Source: Glycocaulis alkaliphilus
GTDB lineage: Bacteria; Pseudomonadota; Alphaproteobacteria; Caulobacterales; Maricaulaceae
Assembly (NCBI RefSeq): GCF_004000605.1
Contig: NZ_CP018911.1
Location: 1,240,001-1,304,000, forward strand
Direction of reading: 5' to 3'
DNA length: 64,000 bases
Shown here: positions 7,750 through 16,379 of the stretch, piece after piece
Layout: each line of letters begins with the position of its first letter
Numbering within the stretch: position 1 is the stretch's first letter
Notes under the pieces: generated by a model
What the model was told of the DNA's origin: nothing
Databases searched by the model: none
What the model saw: the letters and a program-made list of their open reading frames with translations, nothing else
Position numbers and translations under genes: made by a program

Positions 7750-8871
7750 ATGCGTAACAGTGCTTCACGCGTGTGCATTATCGGCGCCGGGGCAGCCGGG
7801 CTGGCACTCGCGCATGCGCTGACCTTACGCGGAATTAATACCGTTATTTGTGACGCTGGTAAGGCAGGTCAGGGCGCTTTGGCGGCATCTGCAGGCATGA
7901 TCGCCCCCGGAGCTGAAATCTGGGAAACCAGAAGCAGTGCTCACCCGCTTGCCGGCGCCTTCGGTGCGCTCGCCCGCCACAGCGCTGCACTATGGCCAGC
8001 CTGGGCGGGCAGGCTGCAGGCGCAGACGGGTATCGACATCGCTTATCGCGCCAGCGGCGCGCTGCTGCCAGCTTCGCCCGGCATGGCAGAATGGCTGGCG
8101 CGGCATGGCTTCGACGCGCTGGCGCTGGACGCTGATGAGGCGCGCTCGCGCATCCCTGGCCTTGCTTTGCAGGAAGGGGCGCTCTTCCTGCCCGGCGACG
8201 CTCATCTGTCCGCGCCGATGCTGGCCTCGGCCCTGATCGAGGCCATCACGGCCCGCGGTGTCACCCTGAACGAGAATGCCCGCGTAACGCGGCTTGAACG
8301 GAAGGAAGATGGCGGCTGGCGCGTCAGGCTTGCGGCCGGCGGCGTGATCGAGGCCGACATCGTGGTGCTGGCTGCCGGCTGGGCCGCCGCAGAGCTGCAC
8401 CCGGCCGCGGCGGACATCTACCCGGTAAAGGGGCAGGCCCTGATGCTGGATGCGCGCGCTCCGCTCGACTGGCCGCTCCTGCGTGGCGGCGATGTGTATA
8501 TGGCCACCAAGCCGGGAGGGCGGTTGCTCGTCGGCGCCAGCACGGAACCGGGCCGCAGCGATGACCGCGCCGAACCGGACATGGCCGGAACGCTGCTGGC
8601 CCGCGCGGCGCGCCATGTGCCGGACATCGCTGACATGGCGCAGCTGGCGCACTGGGCCGGCGTGCGGCCCGCCTTGCCGGGCCTCATGCCGCGCGCGGGG
8701 CTGGCAGAGCCGGGCCTTGTCGTGTCGCTTGGCGCCTACCGGCACGGTGTCATGCTCGCTCCGGCGCTGGCCGAAGGGCTCGCAGAACTGATTGCCGGGG
8801 GCAGGGTGGATGACGCCCTTGCGCCGTTCGCGCCCGGTACAGTTAACGAAGGCTTATCCTCCGCTGAGTGA
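7750..8871 (+). CDS. thiO: FAD-dependent amino-acid oxidase, glycine oxidase ThiO-like
   Basis: A 373-residue D-amino-acid-oxidase-superfamily flavoprotein. The N-terminal Rossmann motif GAGAAG is at residues 12-17, and a second dinucleotide-binding segment VVLAAGWAA is near residue 210. The C-terminal LGAYRHGVMLAPALAEGLAELI is characteristic of ThiO/glycine oxidases. ThiO converts glycine to the iminoacetate needed for the thiamine thiazole ring. No other thi genes are adjacent, so a role as another amine or amino-acid oxidase cannot be excluded. The start lies 69 bases from the divergent DUF6491-like gene. Confidence 0.75.
   Translation: MRNSASRVCIIGAGAAGLALAHALTLRGINTVICDAGKAGQGALAASAGMIAPGAEIWETRSSAHPLAGAFGALARHSAALWPAWAGRLQAQTGIDIAYRASGALLPASPGMAEWLARHGFDALALDADEARSRIPGLALQEGALFLPGDAHLSAPMLASALIEAITARGVTLNENARVTRLERKEDGGWRVRLAAGGVIEADIVVLAAGWAAAELHPAAADIYPVKGQALMLDARAPLDWPLLRGGDVYMATKPGGRLLVGASTEPGRSDDRAEPDMAGTLLARAARHVPDIADMAQLAHWAGVRPALPGLMPRAGLAEPGLVVSLGAYRHGVMLAPALAEGLAELIAGGRVDDALAPFAPGTVNEGLSSAE
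8843..8857 (+). promoter_or_regulatory. near-consensus CtrA-type site (TTAA-N7-TTAT)
   Basis: TTAA, seven bases, then TTAT: one mismatch to TTAA-N7-TTAA. It lies inside the end of the thiO-like gene, 56-70 bases upstream of the chosen start of the lytic transglycosylase gene. One mismatch makes chance occurrence plausible. Confidence 0.3.
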
Positions 8872-8912
8872 GATGGGACGCAAGCGATTCTTTTTCGGAG
8901 CGTCCCGTTCTC

Positions 8913-9743
8913 ATGCCCGACCGCATCGGTAATGCCCTCGCAGGCCAGTTGCAGAATACCTTCTCGCCGTCGCGGCTGATCTCCGATGCGGCGAGCGCTA
9001 CGGGTGCCAACTTTGATTTTCTGATGCGCACGGCGGCCCGGGAAAGCAATTTTGATGCGGGCGCGCGCGCCAGCACCTCCAGTGCATCGGGCATGTTCCA
9101 GTTTATCGAGCAGACCTGGCTGGCCATGGTTGCCCGCCACGGCGAGCGGCATGGCTATGGCGACATGGCTGCATCTGTGCGCCAGGACGGAAGCCGGTTT
9201 GTCGTGGATGATCCTGCCCGCCGCCAGGAAATTCTCGACATGCGCTTTGATCCGCGCGCGGCCAGCCTGATGGCCGGCGAGCTGACGGCGGAGAATGCGG
9301 CAATCCTGCGTTCGGCCACTGGCCGCGAGCCAACGACCGGCGAGCTTTATGCCGCGCACTTTCTGGGCGCCTCACGCGCAGCGCGCCTGATCGAGACCGC
9401 TCATACCAATCCGGACATGCGCGCCGATGCGCTGTTCCCCGATGCAGCGTCGGCCAACCGGCGCGTGTTTTTTGATGGTGCCCAGCCGCGCAGCGCTTCG
9501 CAGCTATTGTCGTTCCTGACCCGGGAGCGTCCGGTGGCCAACGTGCCCGAGACGGTTACGGCGCCGCGTATGGTGGCAGACGCGCAGGCCGGTGCCAGCC
9601 TGCAGCGTGTTCGCGAAGGCCTCCGCGCCGGTGTATCGGGCTATGCCACAGGCGGCGCGCCGGGCGCCGTACTGTCGCCGGCTGTGGTGGAAATCCTCAA
9701 CACGCTCGACATGCCGTTGCGCAGCCGCGCGCGGCGCTCCTGA
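8913..9743 (+). CDS. lytic transglycosylase SLT domain protein
   Basis: A 276-residue protein whose N-terminal half is a soluble-lytic-transglycosylase-like domain. The catalytic glutamate is Glu44 in AARESNFD, followed by the ASGMFQFIEQTWL motif and the later YAAHFLGASRAARLI. Such enzymes cleave peptidoglycan to form 1,6-anhydro-MurNAc ends. No convincing signal peptide is seen, which is unusual; related alphaproteobacterial proteins are flagellum- or secretion-associated muramidases. The ATG at 8913 is favoured over a GTG at 8868, which would overlap the preceding stop. The C-terminal third is of unknown fold. A CtrA-like site lies about 60 bases upstream. Confidence 0.82.
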   Translation: MPDRIGNALAGQLQNTFSPSRLISDAASATGANFDFLMRTAARESNFDAGARASTSSASGMFQFIEQTWLAMVARHGERHGYGDMAASVRQDGSRFVVDDPARRQEILDMRFDPRAASLMAGELTAENAAILRSATGREPTTGELYAAHFLGASRAARLIETAHTNPDMRADALFPDAASANRRVFFDGAQPRSASQLLSFLTRERPVANVPETVTAPRMVADAQAGASLQRVREGLRAGVSGYATGGAPGAVLSPAVVEILNTLDMPLRSRARRS

Positions 9744-9834
9744 TCGGTTCGCCCAAGTACAGCAATAACTCGTTAAGATTTAGGGCGCACGCTTGTGCCG
9801 ATCGGGTGCCCTGGTTGTCTGGGAGTTTGATGCC

Positions 9835-11001
9835 ATGAGCGTAAAGGCTTTAAGAGCGAGTCTTACCCGTGAGGATGTCGCCCGTCTTGCCAGTGCAAAG
9901 GACGATGAGGGCAGGGCCCTTGCGGCGCGAAAGATCTGCGCCCGCATCTCCATGCCCGGCCTGACACAGAGCGAGCGCACCGCCGCCAACGCCATTCTTG
10001 AAGTGCTGGCGGTTGATGCGGCGGACATTGTCCGGCGTGCATTGTCCGTCACCCTTGCCCGCTCGCCGAACCTGCCGCGCGATGTCGCACGCAAGCTGGC
10101 GGCCGACATCGATTCCATTGCCGTGCCCGTGATTGCCGGCTCTCCCTCGCTGACCGAAGAAGACCTGACGGAAATTGTCCGCTCCGGTACGGTCATCCGG
10201 CAGCTGGCGATTGCCGGGCGGGCCGAAGTGCCGGGCAATGTGGTGCGCGAGCTCGTCTTGCGCGGTGCTGACCCGGCTGTGCAGCGCGTGATCGCCAATG
10301 ATGGCGCGCATTTCGATGCCGGATCCTACGCGCTGACGTTTGAGCGCTATCATGATCAACCCGCCATGCTCGAGCAGTTCGTGGAACGCGCGAGCTTGCC
10401 AATGGAAGTCACGGAAAAGCTGATCAATGTCATTTCCGAGACGGCTGTGGAGCGTCTTGTTTCACGCCACGCCTTGCCACCGCAGCTGGCTGTGGAGCTG
10501 GCCGAAACAACCCGCGAGCGTGCGACGGTTGACCTTGTTGAACAGGCTGGCCTCAGCCCCGACCCGCGCCGTTTTGTCCAGCAGCTGCAGATGAACGGGC
10601 GCCTGACGCCCTCCCTGATCCTGCGCGCGCTGTTCCGTGGACACATGAGCTTCTTTGAGCACTGCATGGCCGAGCTGGCGGGCATTCCCCACGCCAAGGC
10701 CTGGCTGCTGATCCATGATGCAGGGCCGCTGGGACTGGATGCGGTGTTTGAGCGCTCTGGTCTGCCGCGCCGGATATTGCCGGCGGTGCGCGCATCGGTC
10801 AGTGCCTACCACTCGCTGGAAGTTGGCGGGCAGGGGCCCGGCGATGTGTTGAAGTTTCGTGCGGCGCTCACCCAGCGCATCTTCACCCAGTTTCAGGGTG
10901 CGCCGGAGGCAGATCTCGAATACTGCATGTCCCGGCTGGAAGCTGATATGCGCGCCGCCAATGAAGCGGCGCCGGCCGGAGCCGCCCGTCAGGCAGGCTG
11001 A
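9835..11001 (+). CDS. DUF2336 domain-containing protein
   Basis: A 388-residue all-helical protein with the DUF2336 pattern: HEAT-like repeats with recurring DVARKLAADID, LAIAGRAEVPGNVVRELV and HALPPQLAVELAE units. The family is common in alphaproteobacteria and has no firm biochemical function; members are often found near cell-cycle and motility genes. No signal peptide or membrane segment. The ATG at 9835 has a GGGAG ribosome-binding site nine bases upstream. A TTAA half-site at 9773-9776 is the only hint of regulation. It is convergent with the Hpt-like gene. Confidence 0.85.
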   Translation: MSVKALRASLTREDVARLASAKDDEGRALAARKICARISMPGLTQSERTAANAILEVLAVDAADIVRRALSVTLARSPNLPRDVARKLAADIDSIAVPVIAGSPSLTEEDLTEIVRSGTVIRQLAIAGRAEVPGNVVRELVLRGADPAVQRVIANDGAHFDAGSYALTFERYHDQPAMLEQFVERASLPMEVTEKLINVISETAVERLVSRHALPPQLAVELAETTRERATVDLVEQAGLSPDPRRFVQQLQMNGRLTPSLILRALFRGHMSFFEHCMAELAGIPHAKAWLLIHDAGPLGLDAVFERSGLPRRILPAVRASVSAYHSLEVGGQGPGDVLKFRAALTQRIFTQFQGAPEADLEYCMSRLEADMRAANEAAPAGAARQAG

Positions 11002-11028
11002 TCCATTTTCAAAGGAAACTGCGCCGGC

Positions 11029-11523
11029 TCAGGCCGGCGCGCCGACCAGCTCGATAACGCGCGTTTCCAGCTCTTCTGCCAGCGTGCGGCCGACAGCATG
11101 CTCGTCTGTACGGATGTTCTGGCGCAGGGCTGCGCGGATTGCCCCGACATGGGCCTCCACCAGCTGCACCGGGACCAGCTCGCGCTTCTCGCCGGTCTCC
11201 ACCAGGCGGGAAAGGGAAGCCGCCATGCGCGTTACCAGTGGAAACTCGTAGGTAGCGCCAAGCCCGCGCAAATCGTGGGCAACGGTGAACAGCTCATCTC
11301 CCGCTTCGCTGGTCAGCCCGTTGGCCTGCACCCTGGCAAGGGCCGCTTCCAGCTTGTTGACCTCTTCGGCCAGCCAGTCGGCAAACTCGTGCTTCATCTC
11401 GGCAAGCGCGGCTTCGGCCCGTGCGATTGCCGCCGGATCGGCTGGCGCAATCCGCCCGCCCACTTTTACCTTGAGCATGTTGGGCGGGTTGATGATTTCG
11501 ATGGGTCGTTCGCGTTGCGTCAT
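11029..11523 (-). CDS. Hpt (histidine phosphotransfer) domain protein
   Basis: A 164-residue helical protein with an Hpt-like motif VAHDLRGLGATY centred on His83, the expected phospho-acceptor. It is followed by helices consistent with the four-helix Hpt bundle (RMAASLSRLVE). Hpt proteins relay phosphate between receiver domains. It lies 24 bases downstream of the single-domain response regulator on the same strand, so the two probably form a phosphorelay pair. No signal peptide. Confidence 0.72.
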   Translation of the reverse strand: MTQRERPIEIINPPNMLKVKVGGRIAPADPAAIARAEAALAEMKHEFADWLAEEVNKLEAALARVQANGLTSEAGDELFTVAHDLRGLGATYEFPLVTRMAASLSRLVETGEKRELVPVQLVEAHVGAIRAALRQNIRTDEHAVGRTLAEELETRVIELVGAPA

Positions 11524-11547
11524 GGCCTTGTCCCTTCCCCTGTCACA

Positions 11548-12033
11548 CTAGAGCGCCGCGTCTTCGCGGCGTTCAGGGCCTTCGTATTCATTGTTCAGGC
11601 GCCGCCGGTCCGGCCCGAAAAACATCTTGGTGCGGACAAACGGGCGCGGACGGTTAACGATGACCTGCAGCCGCTTGTAAAGCTGTTCAGCTGAAAACGG
11701 CTTGACGAGAAACTCGGTGACGCCGGCATCGCGCGCTTCGCGCACGCGCGACGGTTCGGCATAGGCCGTGAGCATCACGATGGGGATGAACGGATTGCTG
11801 CTTTTTTCGGGGTTGCGCAAATGGCGCACCATGGCCAGCCCGTCTACAGGCGACATCTTCCAGTCAGTGATGATGACATCAATCTGCTCTACCGACAGTA
11901 TGCCCAGCGCGCGCTTGACATCTGCCGCCTCGAAAACGTTGTCGCAGCCAAAGGCGCCCAGCACGGCACGTACCAGCCCGCGCATGGCTGCGTTGTCGTC
12001 GACAAGCAATACGCGCAGCTTGGTGAAAGCCAT
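11548..12033 (-). CDS. response regulator receiver protein
   Basis: A 161-residue protein with one CheY-like receiver domain: acidic pair VDD at residues 11-13, phospho-acceptor Asp57 in ITDWKMSP, and a conserved Lys in FLVKPFSAEQL. The C-terminal 40 residues (RPFVRTKMFFGPDRRR, then EGPERRED) are a basic/acidic tail common in alphaproteobacterial stand-alone receivers. No output domain is present, so it should act through protein contacts, most simply with the adjacent Hpt protein. The ATG at 12033 starts the domain in the usual place; an upstream in-frame start would add an unrelated 46-residue leader. A CtrA-like site lies about 80-95 bases upstream. Confidence 0.88.
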   Translation of the reverse strand: MAFTKLRVLLVDDNAAMRGLVRAVLGAFGCDNVFEAADVKRALGILSVEQIDVIITDWKMSPVDGLAMVRHLRNPEKSSNPFIPIVMLTAYAEPSRVREARDAGVTEFLVKPFSAEQLYKRLQVIVNRPRPFVRTKMFFGPDRRRLNNEYEGPERREDAAL

Positions 12034-12113
12034 GTCAGCACTAAGTTCGCCAGCCAAAGCGCTACCTCTTTCGCAGAGTCCCCACTCGAAGACAAACCCT
12101 ACGCGGCACTTGC

Positions 12114-12128
12114 TTAATATACGGCTAA
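12114..12128 (-). promoter_or_regulatory. near-consensus CtrA-type site upstream of the response regulator
   Basis: On the gene strand this reads TTAG-N7-TTAA, one mismatch to TTAA-N7-TTAA. It sits between the NAD kinase stop and the response regulator start, in non-coding DNA, so the regulator-Hpt pair may have its own promoter. Confidence 0.35.
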
Positions 12129-12136
12129 GCGAACGC

Positions 12137-12895
12137 TCACGAGGTGAATTGCTCAAGGATGATGCGTTCATCCAATGCCCGGCCGGCGTCGAACAGCATG
12201 GTGAGCGTCACATCATCGGCTTCCGCAATGGTGACCGAGCTCACATCACGGAACTCGCGATTATCCGCCACCGCTGCCACCGGGCGCCGTACCGGCTCTA
12301 TCACCTCGAACTTCACGGTGCTGGCATGGCTCAGCAGCGCCCCTCGCCAGCGCCGTGGCCGGAAGGCGCTGATGGGCGTGAGGGCCAGCAGGCTGGCATC
12401 AATCGGCAGAATGGGCCCGTGCGCGGAAAAATTATAGGCGGTCGAGCCGGCAGGGGTGGAGACCAGCACGCCGTCCGCTGCCAGCTCCTCCATACGCTCG
12501 ATCTCGTCGATGAATATGCGGATCTTGGCCGTCTGGCGGGTCTGGCGCAGCAGTGAAACCTCGTTGATGGCAAGGGATTCGAAGGCCTCGCCCGAAACGC
12601 TGGTCCCTTTGGCGCGCAAGGGATGGATGATCGCCTGCTCAGCCGCCTGCAGATGCGCGGGCAGGTCATCGTGTACCGGATCGTTCATCAGGAAACCGAC
12701 TGACCCGAAATTCATCCCGTAAACGGGTATGTTGTGGCCCATCACGGCGTGCAGCGCGTCCAGCATGCAGCCATCTCCCCCCAGCGCCACCACGCAGTCC
12801 GCTTCCAGAAGCGGGCTGTCGCCATAGCGCTTTACCAGCGCGTTGCGCGCGCTCAGGGCATCGGGCCGGTCGGCGGCATGGAAGGCCAGGCGCAT
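12137..12895 (-). CDS. nadK: NAD kinase
   Basis: A 252-residue ATP-NAD kinase that makes NADP from NAD. The signature GGDG is at residues 39-42 ([14 protein letters not shown]). The substrate region reads [10 protein letters not shown] and the second signature is [19 protein letters not shown]. Length and short N-terminus are typical of alphaproteobacterial NadK. It is transcribed divergently from the EgtB-type gene across about 158 bases, and the response regulator and Hpt genes follow on the same strand. Confidence 0.93.
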   Translation of the reverse strand: MRLAFHAADRPDALSARNALVKRYGDSPLLEADCVVALGGDGCMLDALHAVMGHNIPVYGMNFGSVGFLMNDPVHDDLPAHLQAAEQAIIHPLRAKGTSVSGEAFESLAINEVSLLRQTRQTAKIRIFIDEIERMEELAADGVLVSTPAGSTAYNFSAHGPILPIDASLLALTPISAFRPRRWRGALLSHASTVKFEVIEPVRRPVAAVADNREFRDVSSVTIAEADDVTLTMLFDAGRALDERIILEQFTS

Positions 12896-13053
12896 GGGAA
12901 AATCCGTAATCGGGACAAGCGGGGAATCCCATTGAAGCGGTGCCGGTGGCGCCGTGCAAGGGGCGAAAACGTTAGTGGAACCCCTTGCGTGTCTTTCCGT
13001 AACCCTTCGGGGTGTGCCAGAGTTGAATGCAAGCAGACGGAGCCGGGTTTGAA

Positions 13054-14340
13054 ATGGCTATTGAAACTGCCGTAATGGCGTCTGGCGATCCCGCTCATCT
13101 CGTGCGCGCCGGCCTGCTGGACCGCTTTCATCGCCTGCGGATGCGCTCCACGGCGCTGACATCACGCCTGTCTGACGAGGACATGGGCGCCCAGACCATG
13201 GAGGATGTCTCTCCGTCCAAATGGCACCTGGCCCATACCAGCTGGTTCTGGGAGACCTTCCTGCTGGAGCCATACCTGCCCGGCTATGAGGTCTTTGATC
13301 CGCGCTTCGGATTTCTTTTCAATTCCTATTACGAGGCTCTGGGGGAGCGGCAGCCACGTGCCGCACGTGGCCATATCACCCGGCCGGGCATTGCCCATGT
13401 CATGGCCTATCGCGCCCATGTTGACGGTGCGATGGAGCGCCTTCTGGAGACGTGCGGGGAGGCTGATCTGGAACGGATTGCCGCGCTGATCGAAACCGGC
13501 ATCGCCCATGAAGAGCAGCATCAGGAACTGATCCTCACCGACATCAAGCACGTGCTCAGCGTCAATCCGTTTGCACAAGCCTATAGCGAGGTCTTGCCGC
13601 CGCCTGCCCAGCCCGGCCCGGCTGCGGGCTGGATCGAACATGCTGGCGGGCTTGAAGATTTTGGTGCGGAGGCAAACGGCTTCGTGTTCGATAATGAAGG
13701 GCCGCGCCACAAGGCATGGCTTGCGCCCTTCGCGCTATCCACCCATTGCGTGACGAATGGCGAGTACGCCCGGTTCATCGCAGAAGGTGGATATGAGACC
13801 GCCTCGCTCTGGCTTTCCGACGGCTGGGCACGGGTGCAGGCAGAGGGACGCAAGGCCCCGCATTACTGGCGTGGCGCGCCCGGCGAATGGCGCGAGTTCA
13901 CCCTGCATGGCGAGCAGGAGATGGACCTGTCAGCGCCGGTAAGCCATCTCGATTATTTCGAGGCCAGCGCCTTTGCCGAATGGACCGGCTATCGCCTGCC
14001 CGAGGAACGCGAATGGGAGCTGGCCGCGCGCCAGTTCAATGCTGGAAGCGCCCGCCCCATGACGCCTGATGGCTGGCTGCATCCAGCTTCAGCTGATCAG
14101 GCAAACCTGTTTGGCGGGGTGTGGCAGTGGACCCGCTCGGCCTACGCGCCCTATCCGGGCTATCGCGCGCAAAGCGGCGCGCTGGGCGAATACAATGGCA
14201 AATTCATGTGCGGGCAGTTCGTTCTGAAGGGTGGCTCTGCCCTGACGCCGCCGGGCCATATCCGGGCCAGCTACCGCAACTTCTTCCCGCCGCAGGCCCA
14301 ATGGCAGATGACGGGCCTGCGTCTGGCGAAGGACATCTAG
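13054..14340 (+). CDS. egtB: ergothioneine biosynthesis protein EgtB-like (iron-dependent sulfoxide synthase)
   Basis: A 428-residue protein with an N-terminal DinB-like helical domain carrying the three-histidine iron site: His58 in [15 protein letters not shown], and His152-x3-His156-x-Glu158 in [13 protein letters not shown]-terminal formylglycine-generating-enzyme (FGE-sulfatase) domain contains [35 protein letters not shown] and the terminal [20 protein letters not shown]. EgtB couples hercynine to cysteine or gamma-glutamylcysteine with oxygen. No egtD (histidine methyltransferase) is adjacent. The ATG at 13054 has GGAG eleven bases upstream; an ATG at 13027 is also possible. Related sulfoxide synthases with other substrates cannot be excluded. 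Confidence 0.87.
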   Translation: MAIETAVMASGDPAHLVRAGLLDRFHRLRMRSTALTSRLSDEDMGAQTMEDVSPSKWHLAHTSWFWETFLLEPYLPGYEVFDPRFGFLFNSYYEALGERQPRAARGHITRPGIAHVMAYRAHVDGAMERLLETCGEADLERIAALIETGIAHEEQHQELILTDIKHVLSVNPFAQAYSEVLPPPAQPGPAAGWIEHAGGLEDFGAEANGFVFDNEGPRHKAWLAPFALSTHCVTNGEYARFIAEGGYETASLWLSDGWARVQAEGRKAPHYWRGAPGEWREFTLHGEQEMDLSAPVSHLDYFEASAFAEWTGYRLPEEREWELAARQFNAGSARPMTPDGWLHPASADQANLFGGVWQWTRSAYAPYPGYRAQSGALGEYNGKFMCGQFVLKGGSALTPPGHIRASYRNFFPPQAQWQMTGLRLAKDI

Positions 14341-14345
14341 CTGTC

Positions 14346-14978
14346 ATGGACCGTGCGATGATTACAGATGTGGCGGATTATTTCGCCAAAGGCTGCGGGC
14401 GCTGTGACCGTTTCGCCACGCCGGACTGTTCTGCGTATCTCTGGGCGGATGGCCTGGCGGCGCTACGGAGTATCTGCCTAGATGCAGGTCTGCTGGAGAC
14501 CGCAAAATGGGGCCATCCCTGCTACATGCATGCCGGGCGCAATATCGTGATTATCGGCGCTTTCCGGGGTGATTTCCGCCTCACCTTTTTCAACGCGGCC
14601 TTGATGAAGGATTCACAGGGCGTACTCGAAAGGCAGGGAGCCAACACCCGCCACAAGGACATGATCTGCTTTCGTGAGAATGTGCAGGTCGCGCAGATGG
14701 AGGCGGTGATAAGGGCCTATCTGGCCGAAGCCATGGGCTATGCCGAGGCGGGTATCAAACCTGTCAAGGATGACGGCGCGTTCGAGCTGCCCGGCGAACT
14801 GGCCGAAGCGCTGGATCACGATCCCGAACTTGCCGAGGCCTTTCACGCCCTCACCCTCGGGCGCCAGAAGAGTTATGTCATCAATATCGGCTCGGCGAAG
14901 GCCTCCGCGACCCGGCACGCACGCATCGCCAAATTCCGCCCGAAAATATTGGCCGGAAAAGGCGCAATGGAGCGGTGA
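14346..14978 (+). CDS. YdeI/OmpD-associated, DUF1801-type protein
   Basis: A 210-residue cytoplasmic protein with an N-terminal DUF1801-like domain (ETAKWGHPCYMHAGRNIVIIGAF, then RLTFFNAALM). The C-terminal YdeI/bacteriocin-protection type helix segment contains SYVINIGSAK, then RHARIAKFRPKILAG. The family has no established enzymatic role. The start lies five bases after the EgtB stop, so the two are probably co-transcribed. It is convergent with the CobW-type gene, with a nine-base gap between stops. Confidence 0.78.
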   Translation: MDRAMITDVADYFAKGCGRCDRFATPDCSAYLWADGLAALRSICLDAGLLETAKWGHPCYMHAGRNIVIIGAFRGDFRLTFFNAALMKDSQGVLERQGANTRHKDMICFRENVQVAQMEAVIRAYLAEAMGYAEAGIKPVKDDGAFELPGELAEALDHDPELAEAFHALTLGRQKSYVINIGSAKASATRHARIAKFRPKILAGKGAMER

Positions 14979-14987
14979 ACCTTCATG

Positions 14988-16211
14988 TCAGCCCGCTTGG
15001 ACGTCCTGACCCCAGGCGGGGAAGGGATCGCGCAGGCCGGAGTGGAATTCGGGTACGAATACGTCCTCTGAGCCCTCGACGAGGCAGTCTTCCAGGCGCG
15101 CGCGCAGGGCGCTCTCGTCCATGCCGATGCCGATGAAGACCAGTTCCTGGCGCCGGTCCCCCCAGACCGGATCCCAGTGCTTTTCCATGAGTGTGCGAAA
15201 TGCCTCGCTGTCAGGCCAGCGCTCGCGCGGCACCTCCGCCCACCAGCGGCCAAGGCCCTGATGACGAACAAGCGCACCGGCCTGGCTCAGCTCTCCGACC
15301 CAGTCGGGCCGTGTGGCGATCCAGAAATGGCCCTTGGCACGAATGACATTGGGCCAGGTCTCACCAAAGAAGGCGTGCAGCTTTTCCGGATCAAAGGGGC
15401 GTCTGGCACGGAATACAAAGCTCTCGATCCCGTACTCCTCGGTCTCGGGCATATGGTTGGCAAATTCGTAAAGCTCCTTCGCCCAGAGCGGATGGCTCTG
15501 CGCCTTGTCGAAATCAAACCGGCCCGTCGCGATAATGTCGCCGGGCCTCGCCCGGCCAAACATGGTTTCTATCAGGTGAGCTTCAGGGTTCAGGCTGCTT
15601 ACGATCTTGCGCACAATCACCAGCTGCTCGGGCGACACGTCAAACGCCTTGTTGATGACGATCGTATCAGCAAACTCGATCTGCTCCACGAGCAGGTCGA
15701 TGATGGCGCGCGTGTCACCATCGCCAGAGGTTTCGCCCCTGTCAGAAAGAAACTCCGTAGAGGCGTAGTCCTTCAGCAGATTAACGGCGTCGACCACCGT
15801 TACCATGCTGTCAATGCGCGCCAGATCACCCAGAGACCGGCCATGTTCGTCGCGAAAGTCGAACGTCGCTGCCACGGGCAAGGGTTCGGAGATGCCGGTC
15901 GACTCGATGACCAGCGCGTCAAAGCGGCCGGCTTCGGCGAGCTTGCGCACCTCGACCAGCAAATCCTCGCGCAGCGTGCAGCAGATGCAGCCATTGGTCA
16001 TTTCCACCAGGGCTTCGTCAGTACGTGTAACGCCGCCTGCATGATCGACGAGGTCTGCGTCAATATTCACCTCGCTCATATCGTTGACGATGACCGCAAT
16101 GCGCAGACCGTCCGAGTTTGTCAGCAAGTGGTTGAGCAAGCTCGTTTTTCCGGCGCCCAGAAAGCCGGAAAGGACTGTTACCGGCAAGCGTTCTGATGGT
16201 GGGATATACAT
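14988..16211 (-). CDS. CobW/COG0523-family GTP-dependent metallochaperone
   Basis: A 407-residue P-loop GTPase of the G3E/CobW family. Walker A is GFLGAGKT near residue 16, the metal-binding Cys75-Ile-Cys77-Cys78 motif sits in NGCICCTL, and Walker B/NKAFD (guanine-specific) is near residue 215. The C-terminal CobW_C domain begins around residue 265 ([18 protein letters not shown]). Members deliver zinc or cobalt to client enzymes, and the zinc-responsive subset is controlled by Zur. A probable Zur box lies 37-59 bases upstream of the start, pointing to the zinc-starvation group (ZigA/YciC-like). Confidence 0.88.
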   Translation of the reverse strand: MYIPPSERLPVTVLSGFLGAGKTSLLNHLLTNSDGLRIAVIVNDMSEVNIDADLVDHAGGVTRTDEALVEMTNGCICCTLREDLLVEVRKLAEAGRFDALVIESTGISEPLPVAATFDFRDEHGRSLGDLARIDSMVTVVDAVNLLKDYASTEFLSDRGETSGDGDTRAIIDLLVEQIEFADTIVINKAFDVSPEQLVIVRKIVSSLNPEAHLIETMFGRARPGDIIATGRFDFDKAQSHPLWAKELYEFANHMPETEEYGIESFVFRARRPFDPEKLHAFFGETWPNVIRAKGHFWIATRPDWVGELSQAGALVRHQGLGRWWAEVPRERWPDSEAFRTLMEKHWDPVWGDRRQELVFIGIGMDESALRARLEDCLVEGSEDVFVPEFHSGLRDPFPAWGQDVQAG

Positions 16212-16247
16212 GGCCGTCGGCTCTCCGCGTGGGACTGACGGCCGCTT

Positions 16248-16270
16248 ATAGCGTTACAGTATAACATTTC
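16248..16270 (-). promoter_or_regulatory. probable Zur (zinc uptake regulator) box
   Basis: On the CobW-gene strand the first arm reads GAAATGTTATA, identical to the left half of the classical Zur operator. The second arm, after one spacer base, reads TGTAAC..., matching about half of the mirrored arm; the core GTTA-N5-TAAC is an inverted repeat. It lies just upstream of a COG0523 metallochaperone, a standard Zur target. Confidence 0.6.
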
Positions 16271-16379
16271 AAGGCGTGCCCGTCAGAGGAGTTGATTTGA
16301 CCTGCGTGCATGGTCGCGCAATTCTTGACGGAGCAAACAATGAGAGGCCCGCCGTACGGGGCCGCACGGGAGAAAAGCC

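Noticed and set aside
9773-9776. TTAA upstream of the DUF2336 gene as a CtrA site
   Set aside because: Single half-site; neither flank has a second TTAA at the right distance.
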